DNA of 64,000 nucleotides from positions 496,001 through 560,000 of the forward strand of contig NZ_WMEU01000001.1 in NCBI RefSeq assembly GCF_009856295.1, read 5' to 3'. Below the pieces are notes generated by a model. It was not told the DNA's origin and searched no databases. It saw only the letters and a list, made by a program, of their open reading frames with translations. The position numbers were made by a program, and so were the translations under genes. Below, piece after piece: positions 27,319-35,751 of the stretch; position 1 is the stretch's first letter; each line of letters opens with the position of its first letter. This stretch comes from Pontibacillus yanchengensis. GTDB lineage: Bacteria; Bacillota; Bacilli; Bacillales; BH030062.

Positions 27319-27831
27319 TTGAGAAAAAGTGAATCACATGCTTCGATTGAAACAATAGCTCAGGCTATTTTTGTGGTAAATCGACACGCTAAAACAGCAC
27401 CAGAGCCAAGGCAGCTATATACACTTAAAAAAAAGGCGATTCAACAACTTTTGGATCAAAAATTAGCTAAAAAAGTAGGCCTCCACTTCTCTGACCACCC
27501 GAAATACAGCCATCAACATTCAACACTACTTGTGCAAATAGCCGATTATTATTTTCACATCCCTCCCAAAAAAGAAGACTTTCAAACAGTGAAGCATTTA
27601 GGTAATGTAGATCAATCTTATCGTAATCCACGTCCTTCTCTATCATTATCAAAAGCTAAACGAATTCTATACACTTTTTTAGATTGGGAAGAACCAGCAA
27701 GAAGAGATACGGTCAAGACTGCAAAATATGGCCCAAAAGCTTACCACCAAACTTCACCATTTTCACCTTGGGGTCAATTCACTTCATGGAATAAAAGTAA
27801 TTCTAAATCCAGAAGACGAAACAACACTTAG
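27319..27831 (+). CDS. ykyB: YkyB family protein
   Basis: 170-residue cytoplasmic protein, basic, with the YkyB blocks ETIAQAIFVVNRHAKTAPEP, LYTLKKKAI, LHFSDHPKYSHQHSTLLVQIADYYFHIPP. Function unknown. The start is judged to be TTG 27319, because TAGGAGG lies seven bases upstream; a more distal in-frame GTG lacks such a site. It lies next to cheV (across a repeat) as in B. subtilis, where ykyB and cheV are neighbours. Confidence 0.88.
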   Translation: MRKSESHASIETIAQAIFVVNRHAKTAPEPRQLYTLKKKAIQQLLDQKLAKKVGLHFSDHPKYSHQHSTLLVQIADYYFHIPPKKEDFQTVKHLGNVDQSYRNPRPSLSLSKAKRILYTFLDWEEPARRDTVKTAKYGPKAYHQTSPFSPWGQFTSWNKSNSKSRRRNNT

Positions 27832-27893
27832 CCCATCCAGATGTTTTTCTTTTCTTATGGGATGGTAATGTAAGCCATAAGGAGGGATTAGTA

Positions 27894-28085
27894 ATGAAAG
27901 ATTTTATGTACGAGTTATTCCAATTTATGAAGTGGTCTGAGGAAATGAAAGATAAGTATTCACGGCTTTCTGACAAAGAAAAAGAGATAGTAAATGAATT
28001 CGCCCCCTTTTCGGAAAACCCAGAAACATTAAATACAGAAATCACCAAATGGTATGAAGAACTTCATAAAAAAGTTACTTACTAG
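27894..28085 (+). CDS. Small acidic protein, unknown
   Basis: 63 residues, charged and helical, without membrane segments. AAGGAGGG sits eight bases before the ATG and a terminator follows, which supports a real gene. No family recognised. Probably expressed with ykyB (62-base gap). Confidence 0.65.
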   Translation: MKDFMYELFQFMKWSEEMKDKYSRLSDKEKEIVNEFAPFSENPETLNTEITKWYEELHKKVTY

Positions 28086-28095
28086 AACAACCGAT

Positions 28096-28155
28096 AAGTA
28101 GTTCAGTTTTTGAGTACTCAAAATCAATTGTACTCCTAGATTGGACTACTTTTTA
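28096..28155 (+). terminator. Terminator after the 63-aa gene
   Basis: AAGTAGT...ACTACTT outer stem with inner GAGTAC/GTACTC pairing, then TTTTTA. Confidence 0.65.
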
Positions 28156-28227
28156 TGTTTTTCACAAAAAAAGCAGTTAAGTTTATAATTTAAAATCTTT
28201 AGTTGTTCCACAAACGAGGCATACTTT

Positions 28228-28905
28228 GAAGACTTGAAGTTGAGATAAATTTGGTGATCGCACAGAAAGAGCGATGTTTCCGTAGATTTAGTTAGAATAA
28301 AGGTGGTCGTGGAACAACTCGCGTCCTGCCAGCGAGCTGGCGAGCTACCTTCGGGGAAAACACCCTCAGGGGGATCTTGCCTTCCTCTTTCTCCGACGGG
28401 AGTCTCCTTGTTCCACGGCCACCTTTGCTAGTATTGGGAGCAACGGAAACATTGCGAAGTTAGAGAAGTTGAGGTATTTGAATATCATCTGACGGTCTAC
28501 ACCCTAGTAAGTTCCACAATTGGTTCAAAACAAAAAATTCTGTGGCAAGAAAAATAATGAACATTTAGTTCGCTGTTTGTAAAAAATAAAGTTTTATTTG
28601 TCCGTAAGATCTAACCAAAGAGGGTTTTCACTAAAAATAAGGGCTTATATGTCCTTTCGGGAGACATACAACATTTGGCCGCGTGTACGATAACCATTAC
28701 CCGGCTGAGGGTGAAGGGGAACTACGAGACTCCCGCGGGAGAAAGAGGTTGGTGAGACGCCGGAGGGAGCAAAGCGACTGAGAAGGCTCACCAGCTTGCC
28801 TGCAGGAAAGCGAGTTGGTGAGCCGTAACCCCTTCCACGTTTCAAGTATCGGACCCATCACCTTTTGAATATATCTCGAATCCAAGTCTTCAAGATAATG
28901 GGGCT
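28228..28905 (+). repeat. Composite inverted-repeat element, copy A (678 bp)
   Basis: An almost exact reverse complement stands at 46412-47090: by eye about four substitutions and one indel. The element is itself symmetric. Both outer ends carry a GAAGACTTG...GAGATA motif in inverted orientation. Inside are two hairpin units in opposite orientation, each with a CTCTTTCTCC..GGGAGTC core; the first is bounded by AAAGGTGG and CCACCTTT. The centre (28470-28660) is AT-rich and non-coding. Open frames within it are GC-rich hairpin sequence without ribosome sites. It looks like a MITE-like non-autonomous element. Confidence 0.85.
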
Positions 28906-28981
28906 TTTCTGGAATAATTTATGTCCTTTCTTGGTAAGATATTTGTATTTTATTGATTAGTTTTATTATTTATCAGCAATA

Positions 28982-29034
28982 AAGAAGAACATTAAATCTC
29001 CCTGAGATTTAATGTTCTTCTTGAATATTTTTTT
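28982..29034. terminator. Strong bidirectional terminator before cheV
   Basis: An 18-bp perfect stem (AAGAAGAACATTAAATCT) with a five-base loop; a T-rich run follows on the plus strand and CTTTATT on the minus strand. Downstream of cheV (minus). Confidence 0.85.
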
Positions 29035-29065
29035 AGTATTTATACTTTATAACCTACTACTTTAG

Positions 29066-29974
29066 TTACAATACGAGCCTGTCAATTGTTTGGACTAACT
29101 CGACAATCTCTGGTTTTGAAACTTGTGAATCTGCCCCAACCATTTCTCCCTTGTGTCGCAAATCATCGGTAATTAGGGAAGAGAAAATAATAACTGGTAA
29201 TTTCGTTAGTCGAGGGTCATCTTTTATGCGCTTTGTTAAATGATGACCATCCATCTGTGGCATTTCTATATCTGTTAGCACCAGTTGAAGATGATCTTCA
29301 ATATTAGATTCTTCTTCAATAAGTGAATCTAAATAGTCCATTGCTCCTTTTCCATCTTCATAAAGAAAAAGGTTGTTATAACCCGCTTCATGTAACGTTT
29401 CTTCAAGCATACTTCTCAGTAGTGCTGAATCTTCTGCAATTAAAATCCGCTTTTCTGAACGTTGACGCTCTCCAAGCGTCTTTATTTGACTTTTATTAAT
29501 ACTAGAATCAGGGCTAATATCTGCTACTATTTTTTCAAAATCTAATAGTAGAAGCATATCTTGAGCCATTTTTACTACACCTGTAATTTGAGTCTCTAAC
29601 CCTTGATACATTTGATCAGGCTTTTCAATATTCCCCCAGGATATACGATGAATCTGTGTTACTGTATGTACATGAAAAACAATCTTGGTTTGATTAAACT
29701 CAGATAAAATAAATTTATCTTGTTCTGGATGCTCTGATGGAGGAAACCCTAGTGCGTGACCTACATCAATAACAGGAACAACCTCTCCTCTAATCTCAAT
29801 AATACCTTGAACAGATCGATGAGAATGTGGTATTTGTGTAACAGGAACCGGATTTAATATTTCTTTAACCTTAATTACATTGATACCAAATTTGTTTTGA
29901 CCGATTCCAAACTCCACTACCTCTAGTTCATTTGTACCACTTTCTAGCAAAATACCATTATCCTTCTCTTTCAT
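29066..29974 (-). CDS. cheV: Chemotaxis coupling/adaptation protein CheV
   Basis: CheW domain (~10-155) fused to a receiver domain (~170-300). The CheW part has the GTNELEVVEFGIG, VKEILNPVPVTQIPHSH and GIIEIRGEVVPVIDV blocks. The receiver has IAEDSALLR and the phospho-Asp in LVLTDIEMPQMDG. CheV couples receptors to CheA and helps adaptation. Start 29974 (MKEKDNGILLESGTNELE) matches B. subtilis CheV length; an ATG 21 bases earlier is in frame but unlike homologs. The lone chemotaxis gene here. Confidence 0.94.
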   Translation of the reverse strand: MKEKDNGILLESGTNELEVVEFGIGQNKFGINVIKVKEILNPVPVTQIPHSHRSVQGIIEIRGEVVPVIDVGHALGFPPSEHPEQDKFILSEFNQTKIVFHVHTVTQIHRISWGNIEKPDQMYQGLETQITGVVKMAQDMLLLLDFEKIVADISPDSSINKSQIKTLGERQRSEKRILIAEDSALLRSMLEETLHEAGYNNLFLYEDGKGAMDYLDSLIEEESNIEDHLQLVLTDIEMPQMDGHHLTKRIKDDPRLTKLPVIIFSSLITDDLRHKGEMVGADSQVSKPEIVELVQTIDRLVL

Positions 29975-30108
29975 AAATAACCCAACCTTCCCCATAACTA
30001 ATCAATATCTATCTCTATTATAGATATTTGTATAGGAATTTTAAACTAAATTTTGTTGGACAATATGGTTTTGACTTATAATTTACGTCTGGTTTCTGTT
30101 TAAGCTTA

Positions 30109-30141
30109 AAGAAAATCGATAGGCTCGCCTATCGATTTTTA
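30109..30141 (-). terminator. Terminator of the PLDc_N-like gene
   Basis: AAAATCGATAGG-CTCG-CCTATCGATTTT, a perfect 12-bp stem, then T-rich minus-strand sequence; overlaps the stop codon of the 30139 gene. Confidence 0.82.
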
Positions 30142-30363
30142 ATCATTACGTATAATAAAATAGATAATTAAGCCTATAATTGGGAAAAATAAGGTTCCAA
30201 TAAGAACCACTAAAGCGTATTCTTTACTCTTTCCTTTACGCTGAGAATCACGGTACGCCCAAATGCTTGTGATAATGTTTAGTAAGAAAATTAAAACACT
30301 AAAAAAGATTATAATTCCAACTACAGCACTAGCAAATCCGAAAAAAGATGCAGCATGTAACAC
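30139..30363 (-). CDS. Small membrane protein with PLDc_N-like domain
   Basis: 74 residues with two membrane segments and the PLDc_N pattern between them: W-A-Y-R-D-S-Q-R-K-G-K-S-K-E-Y followed by GTLFFPIIGLIIYF. That module is the N-terminal membrane part of cardiolipin synthases and also occurs alone in small proteins of unknown role. GGAGG-type site upstream. Monocistronic. Confidence 0.72.
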   Translation of the reverse strand: MLHAASFFGFASAVVGIIIFFSVLIFLLNIITSIWAYRDSQRKGKSKEYALVVLIGTLFFPIIGLIIYFIIRND

Positions 30364-30479
30364 TCTAAAACCTCCTTTCCCTCTATATACGTAATTACAT
30401 ATATAAAGGTTTCACCTATTCCTTTACCTTACATCAATATCATTTAAACACAAATTCTTTTCTCCTTTTAATCAAACAA

Positions 30480-30520
30480 ATAAGCTACCCTCAAAATTAT
30501 ATTATAAGAGTAGCTTATTA
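30480..30520 (-). terminator. Possible terminator after the 30545 gene
   Basis: TAAGCTAC pairs with GTAGCTTA around a 20-base loop; the minus-strand tail is TTTGTTTG. Moderate. Confidence 0.5.
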
Positions 30521-30544
30521 TTCCAGTCAGATTATACAATCTAT

Positions 30545-30958
30545 CTAAACGCTTTTAGGTTTTTGACTTTTTGATTGCCTCCATGTTTTCAGTAAACGTT
30601 CACCAATATGTGTGAGAGCTAATCCACTACCAAATAGGATTAAAGCTAATGCACTTGAGGCAATATCTTTAAATTCCATTTCTCCTATTTTTCTTATCCC
30701 TTGGTATAATTCAAGCCACTGTACGATGCACAATGTCATAATACCTGAAACAAGGTAACTTGCAAATCGATCCCATCTCAACAGGATTACCCAATAAATT
30801 ATGGGTTTTATTAAGACATACAGTAATAGAACAATCATAAATGCAAAAACAAAATGAAGATGAGTGTCTGTAATACCAAGCGCAGTTAAGTGTGACTTGT
30901 TTACCACCCAATCATGTCCATCAGATAAGAGAAACTCTAAACTATTCCGCACCTTCAT
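30545..30958 (-). CDS. Membrane protein, unknown
   Basis: 137 residues with three membrane segments (~30-60, ~65-85, ~95-120) and a basic tail (KTWRQSKSQKPKSV). The segment DTHLHFVFAFMIVLLLYVLIKPIIYW may be a recognisable family block but I cannot name it. GGAGAGATG site before the ATG. Same strand as the PLDc_N-like gene but separated by ~180 bases. Confidence 0.65.
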   Translation of the reverse strand: MKVRNSLEFLLSDGHDWVVNKSHLTALGITDTHLHFVFAFMIVLLLYVLIKPIIYWVILLRWDRFASYLVSGIMTLCIVQWLELYQGIRKIGEMEFKDIASSALALILFGSGLALTHIGERLLKTWRQSKSQKPKSV

Positions 30959-31069
30959 CTCTCCTTCTCAATCCTTTTTACTTCCATTGTGGACGGAGGA
31001 CGAAAAGATTATTCAGAAAGTTTAAGTTGAAAAAGAATTGTATTGTTTTTTGTTGATTGTTTATCCACT

Positions 31070-31309
31070 TTAAACCTTCCCGTTGCTTAAAATTTGCAAG
31101 GTTTTGTTGTGATTTGAACACCCCCACTCGCGCAAAGCAAGATTTTTAACGTCTTTGTGTTTATGACCACAAGTTGAACAAAGCTGACTTGAAGGAAAAT
31201 TCCTCGCTACGGTCACGACTTGTTTTCCATACCAATTCGCTTTGTATTCCAACATCCTTTTGAATTGCGACCATGATACTTCACTTATGTGATTATATCC
31301 TTTTACCAA
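31070..31309 (-). pseudogene. TnpB (IS200/IS605 family OrfB) C-terminal remnant
   Basis: 79 codons match only the C-terminal part of TnpB: VSWSQFKRMLEYKANWYGK, the first zinc knuckle FPSSQLCSTCGHKH, and REWGC. The second knuckle should read CPxCGxxHDRDxNAA but is lost through an indel; a scrambled ILSNGK tail follows. About 300 N-terminal residues are absent. AT-rich flanks (31310-31390) contain a CCAAAGAGAGGGTTTTCGC tract also seen, with changes, in the centre of the 28228/46412 repeats. Confidence 0.82.
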
Positions 31310-31389
31310 AGAGAGGGTTTTCGCTTAAGACTTTTTTCGGGGTAAAGTGCGTGAGATAACGATCGATTAATTTCTGTTCACTTTATACC

Positions 31390-31421
31390 ATAAAAAACGA
31401 ATACCATATGGCATTCGTCCT
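31390..31421 (-). terminator. Terminator of the patatin gene
   Basis: ACGAATACC-ATAT-GGCATTCGT hairpin followed by TTTTTTATGG on the minus strand. Confidence 0.82.
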
Positions 31422-31446
31422 CTCTATAGTGGTTTGCATTACATAT

Positions 31447-32322
31447 TTAGGCCAATTGAGCTGTTCCGTGTAGAAATGCCTTTAAGTCATCAATATGCTC
31501 ATGTGCTTCGTTATAACCTTGTTCATACAATGAATGGAGTTTATTTTGATTTCGCTCAATTCGACTTACTTCAAGTTGGTGTTTTGGTCTTATTATGTAT
31601 GCTTTCCCTTCTCGCTCCATTTGTTCAATTGCTTCTGTGCTTCGATTGTATTTTTCATGTCTTTCTAAAAGGGCTTTTGTTAACATAGGATAGTCTTTAT
31701 ATTTTTTATTAAATAACCAAGAGAATTTCATTTTTTGCTTCTTATAACCTTCGTTTCTTGTTAGGATAATGACATGTTTTTTATTCCCTGCATCAATAGA
31801 AGGTTGAATCGGAACCGGGTCCGCAATGCCTCCGTCCATAAGTTGACGATTATTATACTCAATCATCGGCGCAATTAATGGGAGAGAACTTGAGGCACGA
31901 ATTAACTTTAGTAAGCTGGCACCATCATTGAATGAATCAAAGTACACAGGTTCTCCTGTTTGAATATCTGTTGTACCAATAACAAATGTTTGACCAGCGT
32001 TTACACTTGAAAAGAAACGATCATAATCGAAAGGAACAAGCTGATTAGGCAGCGTATCAAATATAAAATCCATTCCAAATAAACCTTTTTTACGAAAAAT
32101 ATTTCGATACGATATGTATTCTGGATGATTGCCATATCCAACAATTACTTTATAGTTCCTTCCTTTTTGTTTCGCTACATAAGAGCTTCCATTACATGCA
32201 CCTGCAGATGCTCCTACTACGTATGGAAAGTGGAGATCAGCATCCATTAAGTAATCTAAAACACCAGCTGTATATGCACCTCTCATACCGCCACCTTCTA
32301 GAATCAACCCTGTTTTATCCAT
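31447..32322 (-). CDS. Patatin-like phospholipase/esterase
   Basis: 291 residues with the patatin catalytic elements: oxyanion loop GGGMRGAY (10-17), nucleophile Ser39 in GASAG, and the Asp of DGGIADPVP. No signal peptide, so cytoplasmic. Related to the RssA-like patatin group; the substrate is unknown, presumably acyl lipids. ATG with GAGGAGGGATC site. Monocistronic; intergenic 32323-32497 holds nothing evident. Confidence 0.9.
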   Translation of the reverse strand: MDKTGLILEGGGMRGAYTAGVLDYLMDADLHFPYVVGASAGACNGSSYVAKQKGRNYKVIVGYGNHPEYISYRNIFRKKGLFGMDFIFDTLPNQLVPFDYDRFFSSVNAGQTFVIGTTDIQTGEPVYFDSFNDGASLLKLIRASSSLPLIAPMIEYNNRQLMDGGIADPVPIQPSIDAGNKKHVIILTRNEGYKKQKMKFSWLFNKKYKDYPMLTKALLERHEKYNRSTEAIEQMEREGKAYIIRPKHQLEVSRIERNQNKLHSLYEQGYNEAHEHIDDLKAFLHGTAQLA

Positions 32323-32497
32323 ATGATCCCTCCTCTGTATTGTTCTGTATTCTTTAGTATAACAATAATTATCATTGAACCCTAAGGGATAGCTATATGA
32401 ATTTGATTTTGTGATCTCGCCCTTTTAGAAAATGCAGTTAACGTATAGACTAATTCAAGGGATAGGATCTCCTGATTAGAAAATTTCTCAAAACATT

Positions 32498-32531
32498 AAA
32501 AAGAAGTACAGCTTTCTATCGCTGTACTTCC
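32498..32531 (-). terminator. Terminator of the FbpB-like gene
   Basis: GAAGTACAGC and GCTGTACTTC around an eight-base loop; minus-strand tail TTTTTAATG. Confidence 0.82.
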
Positions 32532-32545
32532 CTATTATGATATCA

Positions 32546-32698
32546 TCAATTTACGTATTGGGACTTATGATTTTCATACGAACTTACATGTCGTTGATCG
32601 ACTTTCTTCTCAACATTTGTCATTGCCTGTTTGTCATTTTGTATTGCTTGTTTATTTGCGTTTACTAACTCTTCAAATGAACGAACTTTAGGTCTCAT
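32546..32698 (-). CDS. FbpB family small basic protein
   Basis: 50 residues starting MRPKVRSFEELVNANKQAI and continuing with a charged helix (NDKQAMTNVEKKVDQRH). This resembles the FbpB family, whose B. subtilis founder assists the small RNA FsrA in iron sparing. The match is to the RSFEELV.xNK core only, so the iron role is an inference. AGAAGGGA site before the ATG; own terminator. Divergent from patA. Confidence 0.65.
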   Translation of the reverse strand: MRPKVRSFEELVNANKQAIQNDKQAMTNVEKKVDQRHVSSYENHKSQYVN

Positions 32699-32802
32699 AT
32701 AATGGATTCTCCCTTCTTCGGAATTCCGATTTCATTATAGCAAATCGTTTGCAAAGGGAATGTGAAAATTTTTTAAACATTTTGTTAAATTTGGAGGTTT
32801 TT

Positions 32803-33966
32803 ATGGAACATTTACTTAACCCCCGATTACAAGGGATTGAAATATCGGGTATTCGAAAGTTTTTTAATATGGTGTCTGAAAAAAAAGATATTGTTTCTTT
32901 AACAATTGGACAACCTGATTTTCCTACACCTACACACATAAAAGAAGCAGGCAAGTATGCTATTGATCACAACCATACAACGTATACACACAATGCAGGT
33001 ATGCTGCCACTTCGAAATGCTATTTCATCATTTGTTAAGGACGAATATAATTTGGACTATGATCCAAATTCGGAAATAATTGTTTCTGTTGGTGCTTCAC
33101 AGGCTATTGATATCACCTTTAGAACCATACTAACACCAGGAGATGAAGTCTTATTACCTGCTCCTGTTTACCCTGGTTATGAACCATTAATAAAACTTGC
33201 TGGAGCTACTCCAGTCCACGTTGATACAACAGCCTCCAATTTCAAATGGAATGTGGAACTGTTACAAGAACATATAACAGAAAATACAAAATGCATTGTA
33301 TTACCTTATCCATCTAACCCTACTGGTGCTACAATGTCTAGTTCTGAAGTTAGAGAGTTGTCAAAATTTCTAAAGGACTATGATATTTTCTTATTGTCTG
33401 ATGAAATATATAGTCAACTTACGTATGAAGAAACACACACATCTATTGCATCATTTGACGAAGTACGGAATCAAACAATTGTAATAAATGGTGTTTCAAA
33501 ATCTCATTCTATGACTGGATGGAGAATTGGATATGCCTTAGCACCAGAGTGGCTCTCGAAGCACATGTTAAAAGTACATCAGTATAATGTGTCTTGCCCT
33601 TCATCTATAAGTCAGCATGCAGCACTGGAAGCATTGACCAACGGTAAAAGTGATACAGAGCTTATGAGAAAAGAATATAAAAAACGCCTAGACTATGTGT
33701 ATGATCGACTTAAGAAAATGGGTATAGAAATGAACAAGCCAGGTGGTGCATTCTACTTGTTCCCTAAGTTTCCGACTGGAGGTATGAGTTCATTTGAAAT
33801 AGGAATTAATCTAGTTGAAAAAGCTGGGCTTGCCATTGTTCCTGGGGACGCATTTTCTGAATATGGACAAGGATATATGCGCATATCATATGCATATGAT
33901 ATAAATACACTCAAGTTAGGAATGGATCGACTAGAGAATTATTTGAAGGAAAATAAACTTGTATAA
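32803..33966 (+). CDS. patA: Aminotransferase A (class I PLP aminotransferase)
   Basis: PLP enzyme of 387 residues, close to B. subtilis PatA, which acts late in lysine/diaminopimelate metabolism. Motifs: VSLTIGQPDFPTP, YTHNAGM, PYPSNPTGA, the PLP lysine in VSKSHSMTGWRIGY and the R of YMRISYA. Start ATG 32803 follows GGAGG; the open frame extends 54 bases up. Near cheV, as in B. subtilis. Its presence with dapH/ykuR in this window fits a DAP-pathway grouping. Confidence 0.92.
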   Translation: MEHLLNPRLQGIEISGIRKFFNMVSEKKDIVSLTIGQPDFPTPTHIKEAGKYAIDHNHTTYTHNAGMLPLRNAISSFVKDEYNLDYDPNSEIIVSVGASQAIDITFRTILTPGDEVLLPAPVYPGYEPLIKLAGATPVHVDTTASNFKWNVELLQEHITENTKCIVLPYPSNPTGATMSSSEVRELSKFLKDYDIFLLSDEIYSQLTYEETHTSIASFDEVRNQTIVINGVSKSHSMTGWRIGYALAPEWLSKHMLKVHQYNVSCPSSISQHAALEALTNGKSDTELMRKEYKKRLDYVYDRLKKMGIEMNKPGGAFYLFPKFPTGGMSSFEIGINLVEKAGLAIVPGDAFSEYGQGYMRISYAYDINTLKLGMDRLENYLKENKLV

Positions 33967-34036
33967 AAAGGTATATCTATAGAAAATGTTCATATTTTAA
34001 ATCGACTTTTCACATACTACACATGAGGTGATTTTC

Positions 34037-34180
34037 ATGAGTGTACAAAAAAGCAGGAAAGAACGTTCCTTAAGACAGAGAAAAGAAAAACAAAGCCCTC
34101 ATGGTAAAGTTAAAAGCTTAGAAGAGTTAACCAACGAATATGAGAATGAAAATAAACCTATTGATAAACCAAAAGCATGA
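34037..34180 (+). CDS. Small highly charged protein, unknown
   Basis: 47 residues, very basic in the first half (SRKERSLRQRKEKQ) and acidic in the second (SLEELTNEYENEN). GAGGTG lies eight bases before the ATG and a terminator follows. 70 bases after patA on the same strand, so probably read with it. Family unknown. Confidence 0.6.
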   Translation: MSVQKSRKERSLRQRKEKQSPHGKVKSLEELTNEYENENKPIDKPKA

Positions 34181-34233
34181 TTTCCAGTGTAATAATTGCT
34201 CGTGTTTAACGTCCGGATACCATTATTAAGCCT

Positions 34234-34268
34234 AAAAAAAGTAAGCAGTTTACCTGCTTACTTTTTTC
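34234..34268. terminator. Bidirectional terminator
   Basis: AAAAAAAGTAAGCAG-TTTAC-CTGCTTACTTTTTT, a perfect stem with A and T runs on both sides, between the 34037 gene and the Spo0E-like gene at 34286. Confidence 0.88.
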
Positions 34269-34285
34269 ACCCCATTTTTAACTCA

Positions 34286-34477
34286 TTATATTGTTGTACT
34301 TTTAGAGCGATCTTGCTTCTTTAATTCATACATATTTAGTAAATAATCTAATTCCTGACTTATTGCTAATGATTCGTCACTGGTAAACCCTTTAACTGTA
34401 GCGACTTTTATCATACGATTACGCAATAATTCAATACGCTCAGTTAGTTGCTGAGTTGTTGTTATGCATTTTGCCAC
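34286..34477 (-). CDS. Spo0E-like sporulation regulatory protein
   Basis: 63-residue aspartyl phosphatase of the Spo0E/YisI/YnzD family, which removes phosphate from Spo0A~P. Two helices with the signature SQELDYLLNMY are visible. GTG 34477 is chosen because GAGAGGAGG stands seven bases upstream; the frame is open further up without a site. A second family member lies ~125 bases upstream. Confidence 0.85.
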   Translation of the reverse strand: MAKCITTTQQLTERIELLRNRMIKVATVKGFTSDESLAISQELDYLLNMYELKKQDRSKSTTI

Positions 34478-34602
34478 AGCAGGGCCTCCTCTCAGCACTT
34501 GTTGGATATATATGTAACATTCTATCATAGACCATTATGAATTTGTAGTTACTTTCTTGAATGATCTCTTACCAATAGGAAGAACAGATACGTAGTTTCT
34601 TG

Positions 34603-34824
34603 TTACTTTAACGTTCCTTCTACCATTGGAATGCCTTCCGTATCTCTAACGGATCGAAGATGTAGAAATTTGTTAATTAATATATCTAATTCCTGACTTA
34701 TATTAATAGTTTGGTCACTTTGTAGTCCATGTTCTTTTGCTGAATGTATCATTTTTTGTCTTTTTTCTTGTATTTGGACTTGTAACTCATCATTTATATC
34801 GCATGAATATGAGAACCCTATCAT
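34603..34824 (-). CDS. Spo0E-like sporulation regulatory protein
   Basis: 73 residues from ATG 34824 (MIGFSYSCDINDELQVQI). Spo0E helix-hairpin-helix with the signature SQELDILINKFLHL; the GLQSDQTI linker parallels GFTSDESL in the neighbour, so the two arose by duplication. The site AAAGGGATT is moderate, and an upstream ATG is possible. Likely acts on Spo0A~P. Confidence 0.8.
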   Translation of the reverse strand: MIGFSYSCDINDELQVQIQEKRQKMIHSAKEHGLQSDQTINISQELDILINKFLHLRSVRDTEGIPMVEGTLK

Positions 34825-34875
34825 GATGAAACAATCCCTTTCCATAAGTAATATCTGCAGTGAATCGCTATTCAT

Positions 34876-35255
34876 TATGTCAAACCAAATCTACCATGTA
34901 AAGGAAATCGCAAAATAAGACAAAACGTTACAATAATAGCAAGAATGCATGTGCAAGCGGTTGCTTTTATATCTTTTATTCGACAAAAAACTTCCTGGTT
35001 ATTTGTATAAATCTAACTATTAAATAAGGGTTAGAGAACTAACTTTATCCTTGAAAAGTTTAAATTCAAACCAATATCGCACATCAACTCACCTATTAAA
35101 TATACTGAAGTATTTACAATCTAATCTTGAAATGCGAATATTCAGTATAGGTACAATAAATTCACTCTAAAAATTTTTAATAAAGTCTTCCCCATAAAGT
35201 GATCAGTTGTTCTCTTCGTTTCTTTCTTAATCATAACCACATGGAGGAAAGCAGT
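34876..35255. other. Intergenic region with an inverted repeat and a cre-like box
   Basis: No gene is seen. TATACTGAA (35101-35109) and TTCAGTATA (35141-35149) are exact inverted repeats with a 31-base spacer, in the PilZ gene's upstream region. TGCAAGCGGTTGCT (34952-34965) resembles a CcpA cre site imperfectly and lies ~130 bases before the Spo0E-like gene at 34824. Confidence 0.45.
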
Positions 35256-35606
35256 ATGTATTATAAACGAAATGAACCTTTTCGGTACACATTTGGTACA
35301 CCTACAGTAGGTACGATTCAAAAAGCTGAACTGGAAGAAGAAACCCAAACATATGAGGCAAAGATTCTTGACCTAAGTCAGCATGGAGCTAAAATTGAAG
35401 TCGCACAAGATGAAAAGTGGGATAACGGTACACCAATTCTCATTCGATTTTCTATATTAGAAGAAGAATTTGTTGCTAACGGAATCGTGAAATGGCACAA
35501 ACAATTAGGTTCTACACACCTTTACGGCCTTGATTTGGAAACAAGTGAAGAATGGAGAAAATCATTAATAAACAATCTCAAACAATTAGCTAAAGACAAT
35601 CTTTAG
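35256..35606 (+). CDS. PilZ domain protein
   Basis: 116 residues forming a single PilZ domain, the common c-di-GMP receptor. The DLSQHGAKIE motif is clear and an Arg-rich start (YKRNEPFR) stands where RxxxR is expected, though the spacing is one residue longer. c-di-GMP binding is therefore likely but not certain. GGAGG site before ATG 35256. Other c-di-GMP proteins in the window are YkuI and the GGDEF/EAL protein at 53789. Confidence 0.85.
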   Translation: MYYKRNEPFRYTFGTPTVGTIQKAELEEETQTYEAKILDLSQHGAKIEVAQDEKWDNGTPILIRFSILEEEFVANGIVKWHKQLGSTHLYGLDLETSEEWRKSLINNLKQLAKDNL

Positions 35607-35751
35607 CTTGTTCTAATAGCTTTATCATTATGGAGATGATGTACATTTTTTTGCTTACAATTAAGTACCTTATCCCCTTTTCAAGTATGGTACGATAATA
35701 GTGAGTGAAAGATGATAAGGTGATATAGCTAATGTGAAAGGAAGATTCTCC

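Noticed and set aside
28645..28885. Open frames inside the composite repeats (also 46479-46673)
   Set aside because: The frames appear only because the GC-rich hairpins lack stops; no ribosome sites and no protein-like composition.
34952..34965. TGCAAGCGGTTGCT as a CcpA cre site
   Set aside because: Resembles the consensus at the core but misses conserved flanking bases; kept only as a note in the intergenic entry.
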